Below are positions 9,901 to 20,264 of a stretch of 64,000 nucleotides of DNA, in pieces. Positions within the stretch are counted from its first letter, which is position 1; every line of letters starts with the position of its first letter. This stretch comes from Yponomeuta sedellus (lineage: Eukaryota; Arthropoda; Insecta; Lepidoptera; Yponomeutidae), in NCBI GenBank assembly GCA_934045075.1, contig OW203734.1, positions 15,250,016-15,314,015 of the forward strand. Direction: 5' to 3'. The translations under genes were made by a program, and so were the position numbers. The notes beneath the pieces are model-generated. The model worked only from the letters and a program-made list of their open reading frames with translations, did no database searches and was not told where the DNA came from.

Positions 9901-12900
9901 AAACAACCAACCAGATCAGTGCCACCATTAAGAAACCAGACTGGAGGATGGGCTAGAAGTGATGATAAAAAAGCTAAATTATTCGCGGAAAATCTATCTC
10001 ATGTTTTCACTCCATTCCCCGCAGAAGACGAAGATTCAAAGGAAGAAGAAAACTTTATAAAACAACAATTAAGCTCCCCATATCAAATGTCGCTTCCAAT
10101 TAGATCCTCATCACCAGCTGAAATTCGAAGAGTACTTATGTCGCTACAAACAAAAAAATCTCCTGGATACGATCAAATCACGCCTCAGATTCTAAAAAGG
10201 ATGCCAAGAAAAGCAGTGGTGCTTCTTACCCTAATCATTAACGCAATATTCAGAACGGGACACTACCCAGGTCAATGGAAAATTGCACAAATCATAATGA
10301 TAGCGAAGCACGGCAAACCAGCGCACGAAACGACATCTTATCGACCAATCAGCCTTTTGCCAATTCTGTCAAAAGTTTTCGAAAAAGTCCTGATTGCACG
10401 AATAAAACCACATCTTAGTGAAATAGTGCCCAATCATCAGTTTGGTTTTCGCGAAAAACATGCAACAGTTGAGCAGGTACATAGACTGGTCAACGAAATT
10501 TCAACTGCCCTAGACAAAAAGCTATATTGTTCTGCCGCTTTTCTTGACATAACTCAGGCGTTTGACAAAGTGTGGCATGATGGGCTCAAGTACAAACTGA
10601 AGAATTTGCTCCCCCACACTATATTTACTGTTTTGGACTCTTACTTGACAGAAAGATGCTTTCAAGTGAGACACGGTGATGAACTATCAAACCTCTATCC
10701 AATTCACTCAGGAATTCCACAAAGTAGTGTACTGGGACCGATTCTCTACATTATCTACACATCTGACCTCCCAACAACAGAACACACTACTATAGGAACA
10801 TTCGCTGACGACACTGCATTTATGTCCAGCCATAGCAGCCCAGAAATTGCGTCAGCGCGGCTCCAAAAAGCACTAAATGCCATGGAGAACTGGTGTAAAA
10901 AATGGCGAATAAAGGCGAATGAGTCCAAATCCGTGCATGTCACCTTTACACTAAGGAAGGCAACTTGCCCTCCTGTCAACCTAAATGGAAAGCCAATCCC
11001 ACAAGCAGAAGAAGCCAAATACCTCGGAATACACTTGGATCGGCGGCTCACTTGGAGGAAACACATCTGGACTAAACGAAAGCAGCTTGACATGAAGATC
11101 CGCTCAATGTACTGGCTCCTAGGACGCAAGTCACAACTTTCAAGAGAGTGCAAAATTACGATCTACAAAGCTATAATAAAACCAATATGGACTTACGGCA
11201 TTCAACTCTGGGGCACAGCTTCGAAATCAAACATTGATATCTTGGAACGCTTTCAAACCAAAACACTCAGATCCATCTTGAAAATACCGTGGTACATTTC
11301 AAACAAACTTATGTATTGGGACATTAATTTTCCAACTGTAGATCAGGAAATCAGGGAGTACAGTGAACGCTATCAGGAGCGCTTAAAGTGCCACCCTAAC
11401 GTACTGGCTACTCGCCTCGTTACAGACAGAAACCAGGGTTACTCCCGGCTGCGTAGGACAAATATACTGGATCTAAATTATTAAAGAAAGAGGATGGAGG
11501 TCGATGGATCTCGCTCTGCTAGTTCTTAAATTAACGCAACGACATTTAGAACGAATCACCAGAGTTACTTATTGTAGTCATAACTACAGATTGTAATGGA
11601 GCTGACAAGAGAAAATAGAAAAAAAAAAAAATATATATGCCGTAAGCAGCACACCACTTTTTGCAGGCATTTCGTTAGGTTATGCTGTATAAATGCTGAA
11701 GCATTCAGTAATATAGATATAAGGATGCCTTGGTATTACTGAATGCTTCTCCATCACACTAGTGAGGTAAACTATCTTTGATAAGAAAGCATGACTCCTG
11801 GATTAAGAGTAGGTACTTAAATAATGTATTTTCAGGTTGGAGATGTCGCTTATGTGGAGTTGTTCAATGATGAGAATGGCAAACCGAGGGGCTGTGGTGT
11901 TGTGGAGTTTAACAACCCTGAGGCCATGAAAAAAGCTTTATCAGTCATGCACCGATATGAACTAAATGGAAGAAAACTTGTCCTAAAAGAAGAGACAGGT
12001 AATAACATGAATGGTAAATGAACTTTATTTTTAATACCCTGTAATTACCTACATCTAAGAAAATTTTACATATGAGCTTAAGGTTGTCAGATGGACGAAA
12101 GCCTCTGGGATTCTTGTTTTTTAAAGTTATCTTCAAAGTTCTACAACTTGTGTGTTTCAATGATTAAATTTTTTCAATTAGGCTTGTTGCGCCTATAATG
12201 TAAGTGGTTCAATTGTGAATAAAGTAATTCTTGCTGCCAAAAGTTAACTAAAGCTTGTTAGAAATGTAAATTACCTATAATTTGATAACTGTACATGACA
12301 GGAAATGAGAGGAACAGGACCAACAATTCATCAAGAAGCGGGGGAGGTGGTGGCGGCGGCAGGAATAATAGGGAAGACAAAGGTGACTGGTAAGTATTTT
12401 GTTTAATTGAAAAACTTAGTTGATAGAACAAACAATATATTCACCGCCAGCGTCCACACAACAAAATGATCAATTTCCTTTGCTTAGCAGAATGGAACAC
12501 AATGGCTTGTCGTAAGAAGGCAAGAATTTGAACAATGTGTTAATATCAATTAACACATCATATTTGATTGTTAAATACTTCCTTTATACCTAGCCTTAGT
12601 AGCCCAAAAATTGCATCAGCTCTGTTCCAAAAAGCACTAAATACCATGGAGGACTGGTGCGAAAGTGGTGCATGAGTCTAAATTGGTGCATGTCACCCTT
12701 ATATTAAGAATGAGCACCAGCCCACCTGACAATCTGAATGGAAAGCCTATCCCACAGGCAGAAGAAGCCAAATAATATCTCAGGATACACTTGGATTAGC
12801 AGTTCACGGAGGAAACACATTGGTACTACACAAAAGCAGCTCATGAAAGTCTGCTCAATGTAACATGGCTCCTAGGACGCCAGTCACAGCTTTTGGGAGA

Positions 12901-15900
12901 GTTTAGATGATTTAAAACAATATGAACTTACGGCATTCAGCTCTGGGGCATAGTCCTGAAGTCAAACTTTGATTCTAAGTATGTTCCCAAACCAAAACTC
13001 TCAGATCCATCTTGATTACCCATCCGATACCTGCCCGCGCTTGTTGTTGCTTAACCCAAGTGATTGATTCTAATCACTTGAGTTGCACTAGGCCACGAAC
13101 GCTTGTCAATTTTATCACTTTTGAGTTGTTGCAAAATTTTCTCACTAATTAGATCTTAATTTCATGTGAAACACTTCAAACTAAAACTTTCATACCTTAA
13201 ATCTGGATTCACTTATTAGTAATAAATGTTGTAGTTGCAAAAGCCTCAATCCTTTCAAAAATAGCTTTGAACGATATAGGAATAATGCTTGACATATAAC
13301 CTTAACAAAAATCTGCAGTTGGGATGAATGCACTGGACACGAAAGAACATGTTAATTAACAAAAGAATTCTTCCTAGAAGAAGAAGCATTATTCCTATGT
13401 CATTCAAAGCTATTTGAAAGGATTTAGGTACTTAGTACGCCTAGAGAGTGATTTAGATAGATAGATAGAGAAAACTTTATTGTACATAAAATTTAGATCA
13501 CTTGTGCGGATTTACTTTTTCTGTGTGGTCTTTATTTCAGCAGGGGTGTGAAACAACCTAGGGAGCCCGAGAATTACAACACATATGGACTGAGTTTGCA
13601 ATTTCTTGACTCCATAAACGTGCAGCCACCCCTGGTCAAGAAAGTCTTTGTGGCTAATGTGAGTATGTTTAATATAATTACACTATTTTATTTTTAATGC
13701 ACTAACCCGTGCTAAGGAACAATTTTAGCCTCTAAATAGGTTTTTAAATAAGTATGTTTAATAGTTATACATTGGAGATTTAAAAAGAAATATCGGTGCG
13801 AAGTTTCAGCAGTTTATGTCACAAAAAAACTTATATTTCGACGTTCACGGGGATCAAAATTCATAACATAGGTACTTCTCGTTGACCTAAAAAATTGAAT
13901 GTGAAACAATGAAAGTTGGAACCATACCAATGCTAAATTCCTATGTTAAAGTCCATTGCATTTTTAACTATTGGAGTTACTGTGTATTATGATTGGTAGT
14001 AACAATTAAATGTGAAACAAACAACATTACTTTTTCTTAAAAAAAATCTACTTTAGACCTGTATTCGTAAACTTTTGCAGTTTGCATAACTTTTAAGAAT
14101 GTTCCCCATGTAACAAAAAAATCTTGACATTTTTAGCTGGACTACAAAGCAGACCGTAACAAGATAAAGGAGATATTTAAGATGGCTGGCAAAGTGCGAA
14201 ATATTGACTTGGCAGTTGACAAAGATGGTAACAGCAGAGGCTTTGCTGTTATTGAATATGATCATCCAGTGGAAGCCGTCCAGGTAATATTATATATGTG
14301 AAAGTTTGTATGTTTGTTGTTCAAACACTAATGTTTATGCCTCAATAACACAAAAGCAGCTGAACCAATTTTATCAGATAGATAACCACACAGGATGACT
14401 ATGGTTACTAAGTTACATACATTTGTGAAATTGTAGTAGCAATTCAACACTGGACACAATTCTTCAATATTGGACTTCAGTCCTCTCAGACGAAATCTTG
14501 GGATTTTTTCTTCCCAGATTTCGTGCCAAACGAGGTTTTGTTTCGTTTGTACATCGTTATACAAAGGATACATAAAAATCTACTTTTTCAGGCCATATCA
14601 ATGTTTGACAAACAAACCCTTTACGAAAGGAGAATGACCGTCCGAATGGACAGAGGGGTCACAGAAAAGTCTGAAATCCGTCTTCCAGAAGGCTTAAAGA
14701 GCATGGGCTTAGGCTTGGGTCCTAATGGAGAGCCCCTGAGAGATGTTGCAAGGAGTCTGCCTCAAACGCAGCCAACTGCCACTATGAATCTGGGAACCGC
14801 AGGTACTAATTTGGGAACCAGCGTCTTGGGAGCGGTGCCGAACGCCGGAGTGGCTCTTAATGGCCTTGGCACTGGACTGGCCACCAATACCTTGAGTACG
14901 AATGCAGCGATGGGCGGTGGACTTGGATTACAGGTAAAGAAATGGATTAGGTACATATATCTATTTTTATTTGCCTTCAATAATCAATGAATTTTTTATG
15001 TTCTATGTTCATTCTTTTGGCTGAAAACGTTGTTGCCTGTGTTTCTCCTACGAAGATATTACTTACAGGTTTCTACATTGCAGGCTCTAGGCTTGACAGG
15101 TCTTGGCGCGCTACAGAACCAGCTTCTCCAACAAGGTCTCACCGCCAATGATCTGTCTACACTGCTGACGGCTCAGGCAAACGTTAACACGTCCAATCTC
15201 GGGCTCACTGCGACCGATTTGGGATCGAGTATGCTTAACAACTCGGCCTTGACCAACAGCCTAATGGGTAACAATTCTATGAGCAGTGGACCACTTTCAG
15301 GTAAGAATACTTCAGCAAACTTATTCCGTTAAACATATAAATGGGGAGTTTGTACGAGACTTTGCACCTAAAAAGCTGAACGGATTTGTAAAATCCCGCT
15401 TTTTTATTTACGTTAAGTAAAATGAAGGACTGTTTTTATGCGGATTAGACTCGTGAACGAGTTTACAAGTAAAATCCGTATAAAAACAGTTTTTATTATG
15501 TCTAGTGCTCGTGTTAACCTTAGAAAATACTATAAAATGAAGGACTTGAACAAAAAATATGCGCGCGCGCAAAAGAGCGCTGGCACGGATAGCCAGAGAT
15601 CGCGGGTTTGAATCCCGGCATGGGTGGAATTTTGAGCCTCTAAATAGGTTTTTAAGATTTTTTCGTTTTCTACTAGCCTGCACGACGCCACTAGGTACCG
15701 GCGCAGCTGTCGTTACAGGGCAGTGGAGAAACGTTCAATCTTATTCTACACTGCCCCTGCATTGGGATTCACCGGTGAAGTAATGTCCAGTGTGTCAAAA
15801 GAAATAATGCAACTTTTGGTCCACAGCGAACAGCCGGCAAATGTCGTCCATGCCAACCGGACAAGGGTACGGGCGCGAGCCCGCCCTCCAACAGCAGACC

Positions 15901-17509
15901 AACAACAGAGATAAAATCTCGGACATGGTCGTCATCACAAATGTAAGTTGTACACGCTGTTTATTATTATTATTAATACTTTTATTGCATAATAAAATCG
16001 TACAATGCGGCGAATTTAATGCCTTAAGCATTTTCTACCAGCTCAGTTGGAAAGAGCGCTGGCACGGATATCCAGAGGTCGCGGGTTCGAATCCCGGCAT
16101 GGGTGGAATTTTTAGCCACTAAATAGGTTTTTTAAAACATTTTATACCAGTCAACCGCAGGAGGTAGAAGGTATATAGTTTACTGCAGAAGCGAAATCAG
16201 ATGAACAATTGTTACTTGATTTCTGCCTTCAGCATCTTTCATTCGGGACACCATATAACGAAATTACCATAATAATGTTTGATCTTTTCAAAAAGCACAG
16301 TGAATTTCATACACTTTGGAATAATAAAACTGTGAAACATCTTTAAACAGAATTAGTATTTAGAGTTTAGTCATTCTATCTTACCTCCTGCAAGAGCACA
16401 TTGCTTGATTTTAGATTTCTTTTAACAAATCTTAAATAAGAATTTTAACATCCTTTACTCGAGTGAACATTCCTCCGAGTGAAATTACTTTCTGTAATAG
16501 GTACAGTCTCCAGCTGATCAACATTAATGCCTGCATTTAAAGGATCATTTGCTGGAGACTGTTGTCAAATCCGTTTTGGTATATAATTTCTGGTTTGCTT
16601 ATACGCCTTTTTAGAATGAGAAGGTTTTCAAAACGAAAATCATGTAAATATCATCTGAGGTGAAAACTAAGAACGGTTTTCCAGTTTAGCTTCCTTTTCA
16701 TATACAGCAAAGAAAAAAAAAATGCGAATTAATGTCCAATGCCAATGTAAATCAGTGTGCTCTTTTAAAGACAAAATAAACATAAGAAAAGTGCACTGTA
16801 GTGATACCCTTATCAGAATGAAATTGTGCACACCTGTGTGTAAATAAAATTATCATAAATAATAATGTAAGCATTGATTTCCGCAGCTTCCACCAACCGT
16901 TACCTGGCAACTCATTCGTGAGAAATTCAGCGAGTGCGGCGAAGTCAAGTTCGCCGAAATGACCGCGCCTGACACGGCTATCGTTCGCTTCTTGAAGGAG
17001 TGGGACGCTGAGCGCGCGATTAGTATCCTTTTTTGAACGAAACTGACGGAAACTATATGGTCTATTCATACAACAAAAGGTTGTTAGAAGTTCCACGAGT
17101 CTACTCTACCGCAAATGCACACGCGCGTAATGATATAGCTGCAATGTCAAAGGATTATATGTGCGCGACGTACTCGCTCGTTAAAGGCATTAGAGGACGC
17201 GCTGAGTGAGACGCGGCGTTTGTGGTCTTGAAAGGACCTATTCTCAAGTCTTTTGGGCGCATATGTAGTGTATGGTTGTTGCGAAAGAAAATGGTCGGGA
17301 TTTGTGATCCCCAGCCAATTATTGACACCCTTTAGTTCACTACTGTGTTCTTTCTAGTATTATGTTCCTTTGTCACAACGTAGACATTTCTCGAGGCTTG
17401 GCTATGTCATTTACTATTACTCGGTGATAAATTTCCTTAGCGCCTTTTCACAGAAATGTTTGACAGAACTCGCATCGATGGCAGGACTATTGATGTGCGT
17501 TTCTTCTAG
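6790..17509 (+). CDS. rump: hnRNP M / Rumpelstiltskin-type RNA-binding protein
   Basis: Ten coding exons join in frame with GT-AG borders: 6790-6972, 11836-11998, 12302-12389, 13541-13658, 14137-14283, 14592-14933, 15084-15300, 15827-15942, 16887-17022, 17454-17509. The total is 1566 nt, 521 codons plus TAG. The N-terminus is Arg/Ser/Asp-rich. RRM1 is at about 39-115 (RNP2 LFVSNI, RNP1 RGCGVVEF). A Gly-rich linker with seven Gly follows, then RRM2 at about 177-255 (VFVANL, RGFAVIEY), a Leu/Gly/Asn-rich low-complexity linker at about 280-440, and RRM3 from about 452 to the end (MVVITN). Three RRMs with this spacing match hnRNP M; the fly homologue Rumpelstiltskin binds nanos mRNA. A nuclear/cytoplasmic mRNA-binding and splicing role is inferred from the family. 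The first coding intron is swollen from about 280 bp by a Jockey insertion. Confidence 0.93.
7400..8788 (+). CDS. Jockey ORF1, gag-like nucleic-acid-binding protein
   Basis: 462 codons. The N-terminal third is Ser/Pro/Gln-rich and probably disordered. A PRE-C2HC-type domain (about 215-295) precedes three zinc knuckles at about 298-352: CKRCQRFGHSKNQC, CVKCGMDHPTNTC and CVNCEGNHPANYKGC. This is the arrangement of Jockey-clade ORF1 proteins, which package element RNA. The C-terminus is helical. The stop TGA at 8786-8788 overlaps the ORF2 start as ATGA, pointing to coupled termination-reinitiation for ORF2 expression. Confidence 0.93.
   Translation: MSKIVDSQSSDLHHDDPSHKTKIVNCDFEPEGEVQPLNPQPRMIQQVFHRGLFTSKTRTNLENNMSSKEKPQVPTTSNSWQHDQVPTPKRKRTEPSPDKINAAKQTLTYSVPVSNRFDHLQSEDSEEPTTQSKDQIQFTPKPEPIFVTGVQDVSQLKGALAQIVPDTSKYLLTTLRSGHIVKIIPSDVETYKAIRESFLSSNISHYTYQLKHERAFRVVIRGIHASEDVNLIRADLESHGHKVRSITNALHRQSKAPLPLYYVNLEPNSNNKEVYKIKHLNNMIVTIEAPYKKKEVIQCKRCQRFGHSKNQCNRIFRCVKCGMDHPTNTCTKSAETEATCVNCEGNHPANYKGCTKYKEYKNQIFNKNKNKATPVYPTNNHLKEDIPEPKSQIKYTGRQSYANVVKKYEIQAPTGIGDENNLQIMNIIDKMFARFEQTIERMLDKVIDRVIDLVTASVHKTK
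8785..11484 (+). CDS. Jockey ORF2, endonuclease and reverse transcriptase
   Basis: 899 codons. The APE-type endonuclease at about 1-220 has EWNANGL, LIAET, GGDWNAKH and LSSDHSP. RT occupies about 480-770 with SYRPISLLP, LDITQAFDKVWH, GIPQSSVLGP and the catalytic FADD (675-676). There is no RNase H. Length fits the clade. The box written GIPQGSVLGP in most relatives has Ser for Gly here. The enzyme would nick target DNA and copy element RNA in place (target-primed reverse transcription). No internal stops or shifts are seen. Confidence 0.95.
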   Translation: MINSIRVAEWNANGLSERRQELEQFIIEYNIDIILIAETRYTSKSFLKVPGYSTYLTNHPSGNSHGGTAILIKTKYKHYETEKHEKEYLQATSIVVTTKEGPISFSAIYCPPKHKISKCDFDKYFATLGSRYVTGGDWNAKHLYWGSRMILHRGRQLYDSIVENNLTCVSTGKPTYWPTDANKVPDLLDFFITKGFPYRHLLAESITDLSSDHSPIILTVSETLIVNSPRPFLTNEYTDWEIFQENMERNIELNIRLKTQNDIEAAIEHINRTVVSACTTSTPTNITGGSYKKGALKQQPHYIRMKITERRQLRTLWHQTRHPGDKTKFNRASRQLTALINSLKDSNIQNYLSKLDNSNIGKDSLWNATKSMKQPTRSVPPLRNQTGGWARSDDKKAKLFAENLSHVFTPFPAEDEDSKEEENFIKQQLSSPYQMSLPIRSSSPAEIRRVLMSLQTKKSPGYDQITPQILKRMPRKAVVLLTLIINAIFRTGHYPGQWKIAQIIMIAKHGKPAHETTSYRPISLLPILSKVFEKVLIARIKPHLSEIVPNHQFGFREKHATVEQVHRLVNEISTALDKKLYCSAAFLDITQAFDKVWHDGLKYKLKNLLPHTIFTVLDSYLTERCFQVRHGDELSNLYPIHSGIPQSSVLGPILYIIYTSDLPTTEHTTIGTFADDTAFMSSHSSPEIASARLQKALNAMENWCKKWRIKANESKSVHVTFTLRKATCPPVNLNGKPIPQAEEAKYLGIHLDRRLTWRKHIWTKRKQLDMKIRSMYWLLGRKSQLSRECKITIYKAIIKPIWTYGIQLWGTASKSNIDILERFQTKTLRSILKIPWYISNKLMYWDINFPTVDQEIREYSERYQERLKCHPNVLATRLVTDRNQGYSRLRRTNILDLNY
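11836..11998 (+). CDS. rump: rump coding exon 2
   Basis: Acceptor TATTTTCAG at 11835. Encodes the rest of RRM1 with RNP1 RGCGVVEF. Donor ACAG|GTAATA, phase 1. Confidence 0.9.
12302..12389 (+). CDS. rump: rump coding exon 3, Gly-rich linker
   Basis: Acceptor CATGACAG. Encodes an Asn/Arg-rich stretch with seven consecutive Gly. Donor CTG|GTAAGT, phase 2. Confidence 0.88.
12436..13018 (+). mobile_element. Decayed, internally deleted Jockey relative
   Basis: The first part resembles 8770-8860 (ORF1/ORF2 junction and start of ORF2). The sequence then jumps to a match with about 10835-11280 (RT end: KALNAMENW region to the SKSNIDI region). Many substitutions and indels break all frames. It is older than the intact copy in the first intron and not a duplicate of it in recent time. 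Confidence 0.8.
13019..13106 (-). repeat. 5S-headed SINE fragment (head only)
   Basis: Matches the 5S-like end of the SINE at 25890-25980: CACCC-like start, TGCTTAACCCAAGTGATTG and CACTAGGCCACGA. Only the head remains. Confidence 0.65.
13447..13500 (+). repeat. (GATA)n with attached repeat end
   Basis: GATAGATAGATAG is followed by AAACTTTATTGTACATA. The reverse of this unit appears near 36045-36092 and 63825-63862, so it is the microsatellite end of a dispersed repeat. Confidence 0.6.
13541..13658 (+). CDS. rump: rump coding exon 4 with tandem acceptor
   Basis: The acceptor reads TTTCAGCAG|GGG, an NAGNAG site. Using the first AG (start 13541) gives Cys-Arg at the junction; using the second (13544) gives Trp and drops one residue. 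Both keep frame. Encodes NTYGLSLQFLDS and the start of RRM2. Donor AAT|GTGAGT. Confidence 0.85.
13684..13755. repeat. tRNA-SINE tail pieces in inverted arrangement
   Basis: The reverse tail (TTAATGCACTAACCCGTGCTAAGGA) is joined directly to a forward tail piece (TTTTAGCCTCTAAATAGG). This is a small foldback remnant of the SINE described at 20566. Confidence 0.6.
14137..14283 (+). CDS. rump: rump coding exon 5 (RRM2 core)
   Basis: Acceptor TTTTTAG. Encodes the RRM2 core with RGFAVIEY. Donor CAG|GTAATA, phase 0. Confidence 0.92.
14592..14933 (+). CDS. rump: rump coding exon 6
   Basis: Acceptor CTTTTTCAG. Ends RRM2 (RRMTVRMDR) and starts the Leu/Gly/Asn-rich linker (MGLGLGPNGEP). Donor CAG|GTAAAG, phase 0. 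Confidence 0.92.
15084..15300 (+). CDS. rump: rump coding exon 7, low-complexity linker
   Basis: Acceptor TTGCAG. Encodes Leu/Asn/Gln/Gly-rich sequence with no fixed fold expected. Donor TTTCAG|GTAAGA, phase 1. Confidence 0.88.
15570..15662 (+). repeat. tRNA-headed SINE fragment
   Basis: Contains AGAGCGCTGGCACGGATAGC, the box-B-like GGTTTGAATCC and the tail AGCCTCTAAATAGG. 5' truncated next to a (GC)n run. Confidence 0.75.
15827..15942 (+). CDS. rump: rump coding exon 8
   Basis: Acceptor GGTCCACAG. The G left from exon 7 plus CG makes an Ala codon. Encodes a Gln/Asn-rich end of the linker and the first strand of RRM3 (DMVVITN). Donor AAT|GTAAGT, phase 0. Confidence 0.87.
16039..16136 (+). 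repeat. tRNA-headed SINE fragment
   Basis: AGCTCAGTTGG (box A) and GGTTCGAATCC (box B) lie about 40 bp apart, followed by TTTTTAGCCACTAAATAGG. 5' truncated at box A. Confidence 0.75.
16887..17022 (+). CDS. rump: rump coding exon 9 (RRM3)
   Basis: Acceptor TTTCCGCAG. Encodes LPPTVTWQLI through FLKEWDAERAI. Donor ATTA|GTATCC, phase 1. Confidence 0.9.
17454..17509 (+). CDS. rump: rump coding exon 10 and stop
   Basis: Acceptor CCTTTTCACAG. Encodes KMFDRTRIDGRTIDVRFF and TAG (17507-17509), the usual hnRNP M C-terminus. Confidence 0.92.
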
Positions 17510-18135
17510 AGCTGATGATAAGAGGTAAGTGATCCTATTTAACACCCGAGGTGGTCGTCGAATCACCTGCAAATCTTTTTAGCTTGTATCAGAAACTGAT
17601 AGCATTTGTAGCCTAAGTGTCAGCGAAGGGTCAGCAAAAAACAATGTACGTTTTTAGAACGTAGTCGTTTGTTTTCTGGTTTCTTGAGCAAGAACGGAAG
17701 TTTGCATGTTGCGTGTTGCGCTCGCAGCCTTGAAACCACTGACAACAGCATTTGAGACGAATCGGACCATATGGCACCTCTTGACTCCACTTAGTTCGGC
17801 GCGAATTTACAGGCTTCCAAAATTGTGCTCTCGCTCCAAAATCGTGCGAACGTTTCAAACAGTGTATGTACTTTTTGTGTTTGCAGGATGGTAATACTGA
17901 AGTTGGTCTCGTGTCGTTGGAGTTTGTTAACGCTCTGCTGCCGGGATCGATCGCTGCTTTTCCACATTTTGTCTTGATCGTGATGCGTATCGGATTCTTC
18001 TCTTTTGCTTGTAACGATTCGGTTGACATTGATGAATGGTAATTGTATGTTAGGTTAATTATGTGTAAGAGTTCATTGGCCCTTTGTCTCATATCTATAT
18101 AAAAAACCTTAATAAATGAAATACACACTTCACGG
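17510..18135 (+). other. rump: Probable rump 3' UTR
   Basis: No supported coding frame follows the stop. AATAAA at 18111-18116 is the first good polyadenylation signal, about 600 bp downstream. The 215-codon opening on the minus strand here shows no domain. Confidence 0.5.
18111..18116 (+). terminator. rump: Poly(A) signal AATAAA, candidate for rump
   Basis: Canonical hexamer in CCTTAATAAATGAAATAC, followed by a T/G-rich stretch near 18145-18165. Confidence 0.5.
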
Positions 18136-20264
18136 TATAATCTTTGAGTTTTGTTTAGATATGCATTCGAGTTGGATTCTGGTTTGCATATTGTTACATT
18201 TATATCGCATGGAATTTGTAAGTTGCTTTCTTGGCTAAGGCTCAGTGGGATTTCACTCGTATTTTTGGAAGAAATCAATCCCTATTTTTACCTGACTGCA
18301 AAAGGAAAAGGATGGTTATTTAGTAGATCCATTAAGACGTTTTTTTGTGGACACAAATTGATTTTGCTCATGGCATAGTGTAATTAACTTGTGATTAGGA
18401 AAATTCAACACATTTAAATGTTTTTACCTATGTAATTGCCTAGGTGCATTGTGATTAATCTGCTGAGTAAAGTATTCGTTTCCTTATAAGGACTAAATGT
18501 GTTGTGTACCTGAAGAATATCGTGAGTTGGCGGGTCAGCCGATGTGTTGAGACCAATATTGAAGAAATCCTGTCACTGAATTTGTGAATTCATCATGTAC
18601 GTTTCTTTGGTTTGTTTCTTGGTGACTTGATTTTACATGGATCTTTAGTAAAAAGAGGAAACAAAAAGTGCACAAGTTGGTTGAATTTTTATTTAGATTA
18701 AAGTCAAGGCCGATATTGATACTGCGTCTGTCTCATCGACCTAACCATTGACCACGATTTGTAATAGAAGTATTAGCACAAGCAACGACCGAACTCGCCC
18801 GGCCGGCGGCCCACACACGGTGTTTACTTCGTCAATCTGATTGAAATCTGCTACACATTTGGCAGCTCCTGGTCCACGGACCGCATTGTCGATCTATCTT
18901 TGGAAGAAGTATCGTACCAGCGCCGGCTTATCAGTGTCTGAAGATATCTACGTCCATTGCAAAGGTATGGTTTGGGTAAGTGATTCGTCCTGCAACATTG
19001 ACCTTTGAACTTTGTTGCATGGGGATTTTGGTTCTTTAAATTTGATTTATTGACATACAGGAGGCGGACGGAGTTACTCTCGAGGTTTGGTCGACTCGGT
19101 GAGCAAATCACATTGTCTGAAGATACGAACCGCATACTTGGTATTTTGGCGACCCATTCTCTACGGCTATTTTACATGTCGCTGCTGTTGTCGCTGTTGA
19201 TAAAACAATTTCTCCATTTCTTTTTCACACAACAGTTCGATGAGGCTAATTCGTTTAAATATGGGCTTACCATAAAAGATGCCTCGACGATAGTTTTCAA
19301 TACTTATATTTGGAATGATCACTTTCAGAAAACTAAGAGTTGACACAGTTTTAAGTTCACTTACCCCATCACTCGTTTGTGGTATGACTATTTTCGTCCA
19401 GTTTTAGAACATTTTGTTTGGAGTTATTTACCTTACAGTTCTAGTTTGTTCACGTCTATTTTTTACCTATACCTATTCTTTTTCATACACTTGTGAACTT
19501 TGCAAATGTTGGGTGCCAGATATTGCCTTTCAGGTGAGTAATATTTCTCATGGACTGTTTTAGGATATACTCCTACAGGACATACTTATTGAAAGAGACG
19601 CCGTAAGAGGCGAGAGAGACGAAGCATATGCTCGTTAAAAGAAAGAGCAGAACAAGACCATCGGCTGTCGACATGCTGGATATGCCTACGCCAGCCTTCA
19701 AGGAAGTGGTACGTATTTCGAAACTTTCTAATCTTTATGGCCCATTTGTTTAGGTACTTAAAAAAATGTAAAATCATACGTCTTTTTATCCAAATACTTA
19801 CACGGTTTTTAAATCAAAATCTTTACACTTTACCAGTTGAATCTGAAATTTAATGTAATTTCATGTCACTCAAGTAAAATGTAGAAATTTTGTTTTAAAA
19901 AGTGCGTATTTCGATAAAAAGACGTATCAAGATTGGTTACTTTTTTTAAAGTACCTTAACAAATGTTGCAGAATATTTTGAAACTTCGCTTCCTTACGAG
20001 GTCAGCCAATATCTCGTTTGCTTGCAAAGAAGTAAACAAGTTTTCCATAACGTCTATACCCAGTAAAACGTCTATACCCAGTAAAACCTATTTGAACAAC
20101 TTTTAATTTTCTTTTTTGCTCCACCATTTTGCTGGAATACCACTAACATTACTACAATGCGTTTTTCTTTGCAGGTACACGAGAATACAAGTGAAAATAA
20201 AAGAAAAGTCTTGGTATGAAACTATTTTCGTTAATAAATGCAAGTAGATCTAAAAATCTCTAGT
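18136..20264. other. Convergent intergenic region, unassigned
   Basis: Lies between the 3' ends of rump (+) and the channel gene (-). Short open frames occur but none shows a domain. A channel tail exon could be hidden here if the GTAAGG donor-like site at 20274-20279 (minus strand) is used. Otherwise nothing recognisable. Confidence 0.4.

Larger units (their letters stand above)
7048..11630 (+). mobile_element. Full-length Jockey-type non-LTR retrotransposon
   Basis: The 5' end is near 7048, with the initiator-like TCAGT at 7050-7054. ORF1 and ORF2 are both open, and a poly-A tract ends at 11630-11631. An AT-alternating stretch of about 10 bp (AATATATATAT) flanks both sides and is the likely target duplication, but its simplicity blurs the exact ends. 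The element is inserted in sense in the first coding intron of rump, between donor 6973 and acceptor 11835. Length is about 4.58 kb. Intact ORFs suggest a young and possibly active copy. Confidence 0.92.

Noticed and set aside
17631..18278. 215-codon minus-strand opening after rump
   Set aside because: No domain, composition like its surroundings, lies over the probable rump 3' UTR and has no splice context linking it to the channel gene.
18603..18632. Plus-strand reading RFFGLFLGDL resembling a channel TM2
   Set aside because: Wrong strand for the channel gene; the true TM2 exon with correct phase is at 20389-20265.
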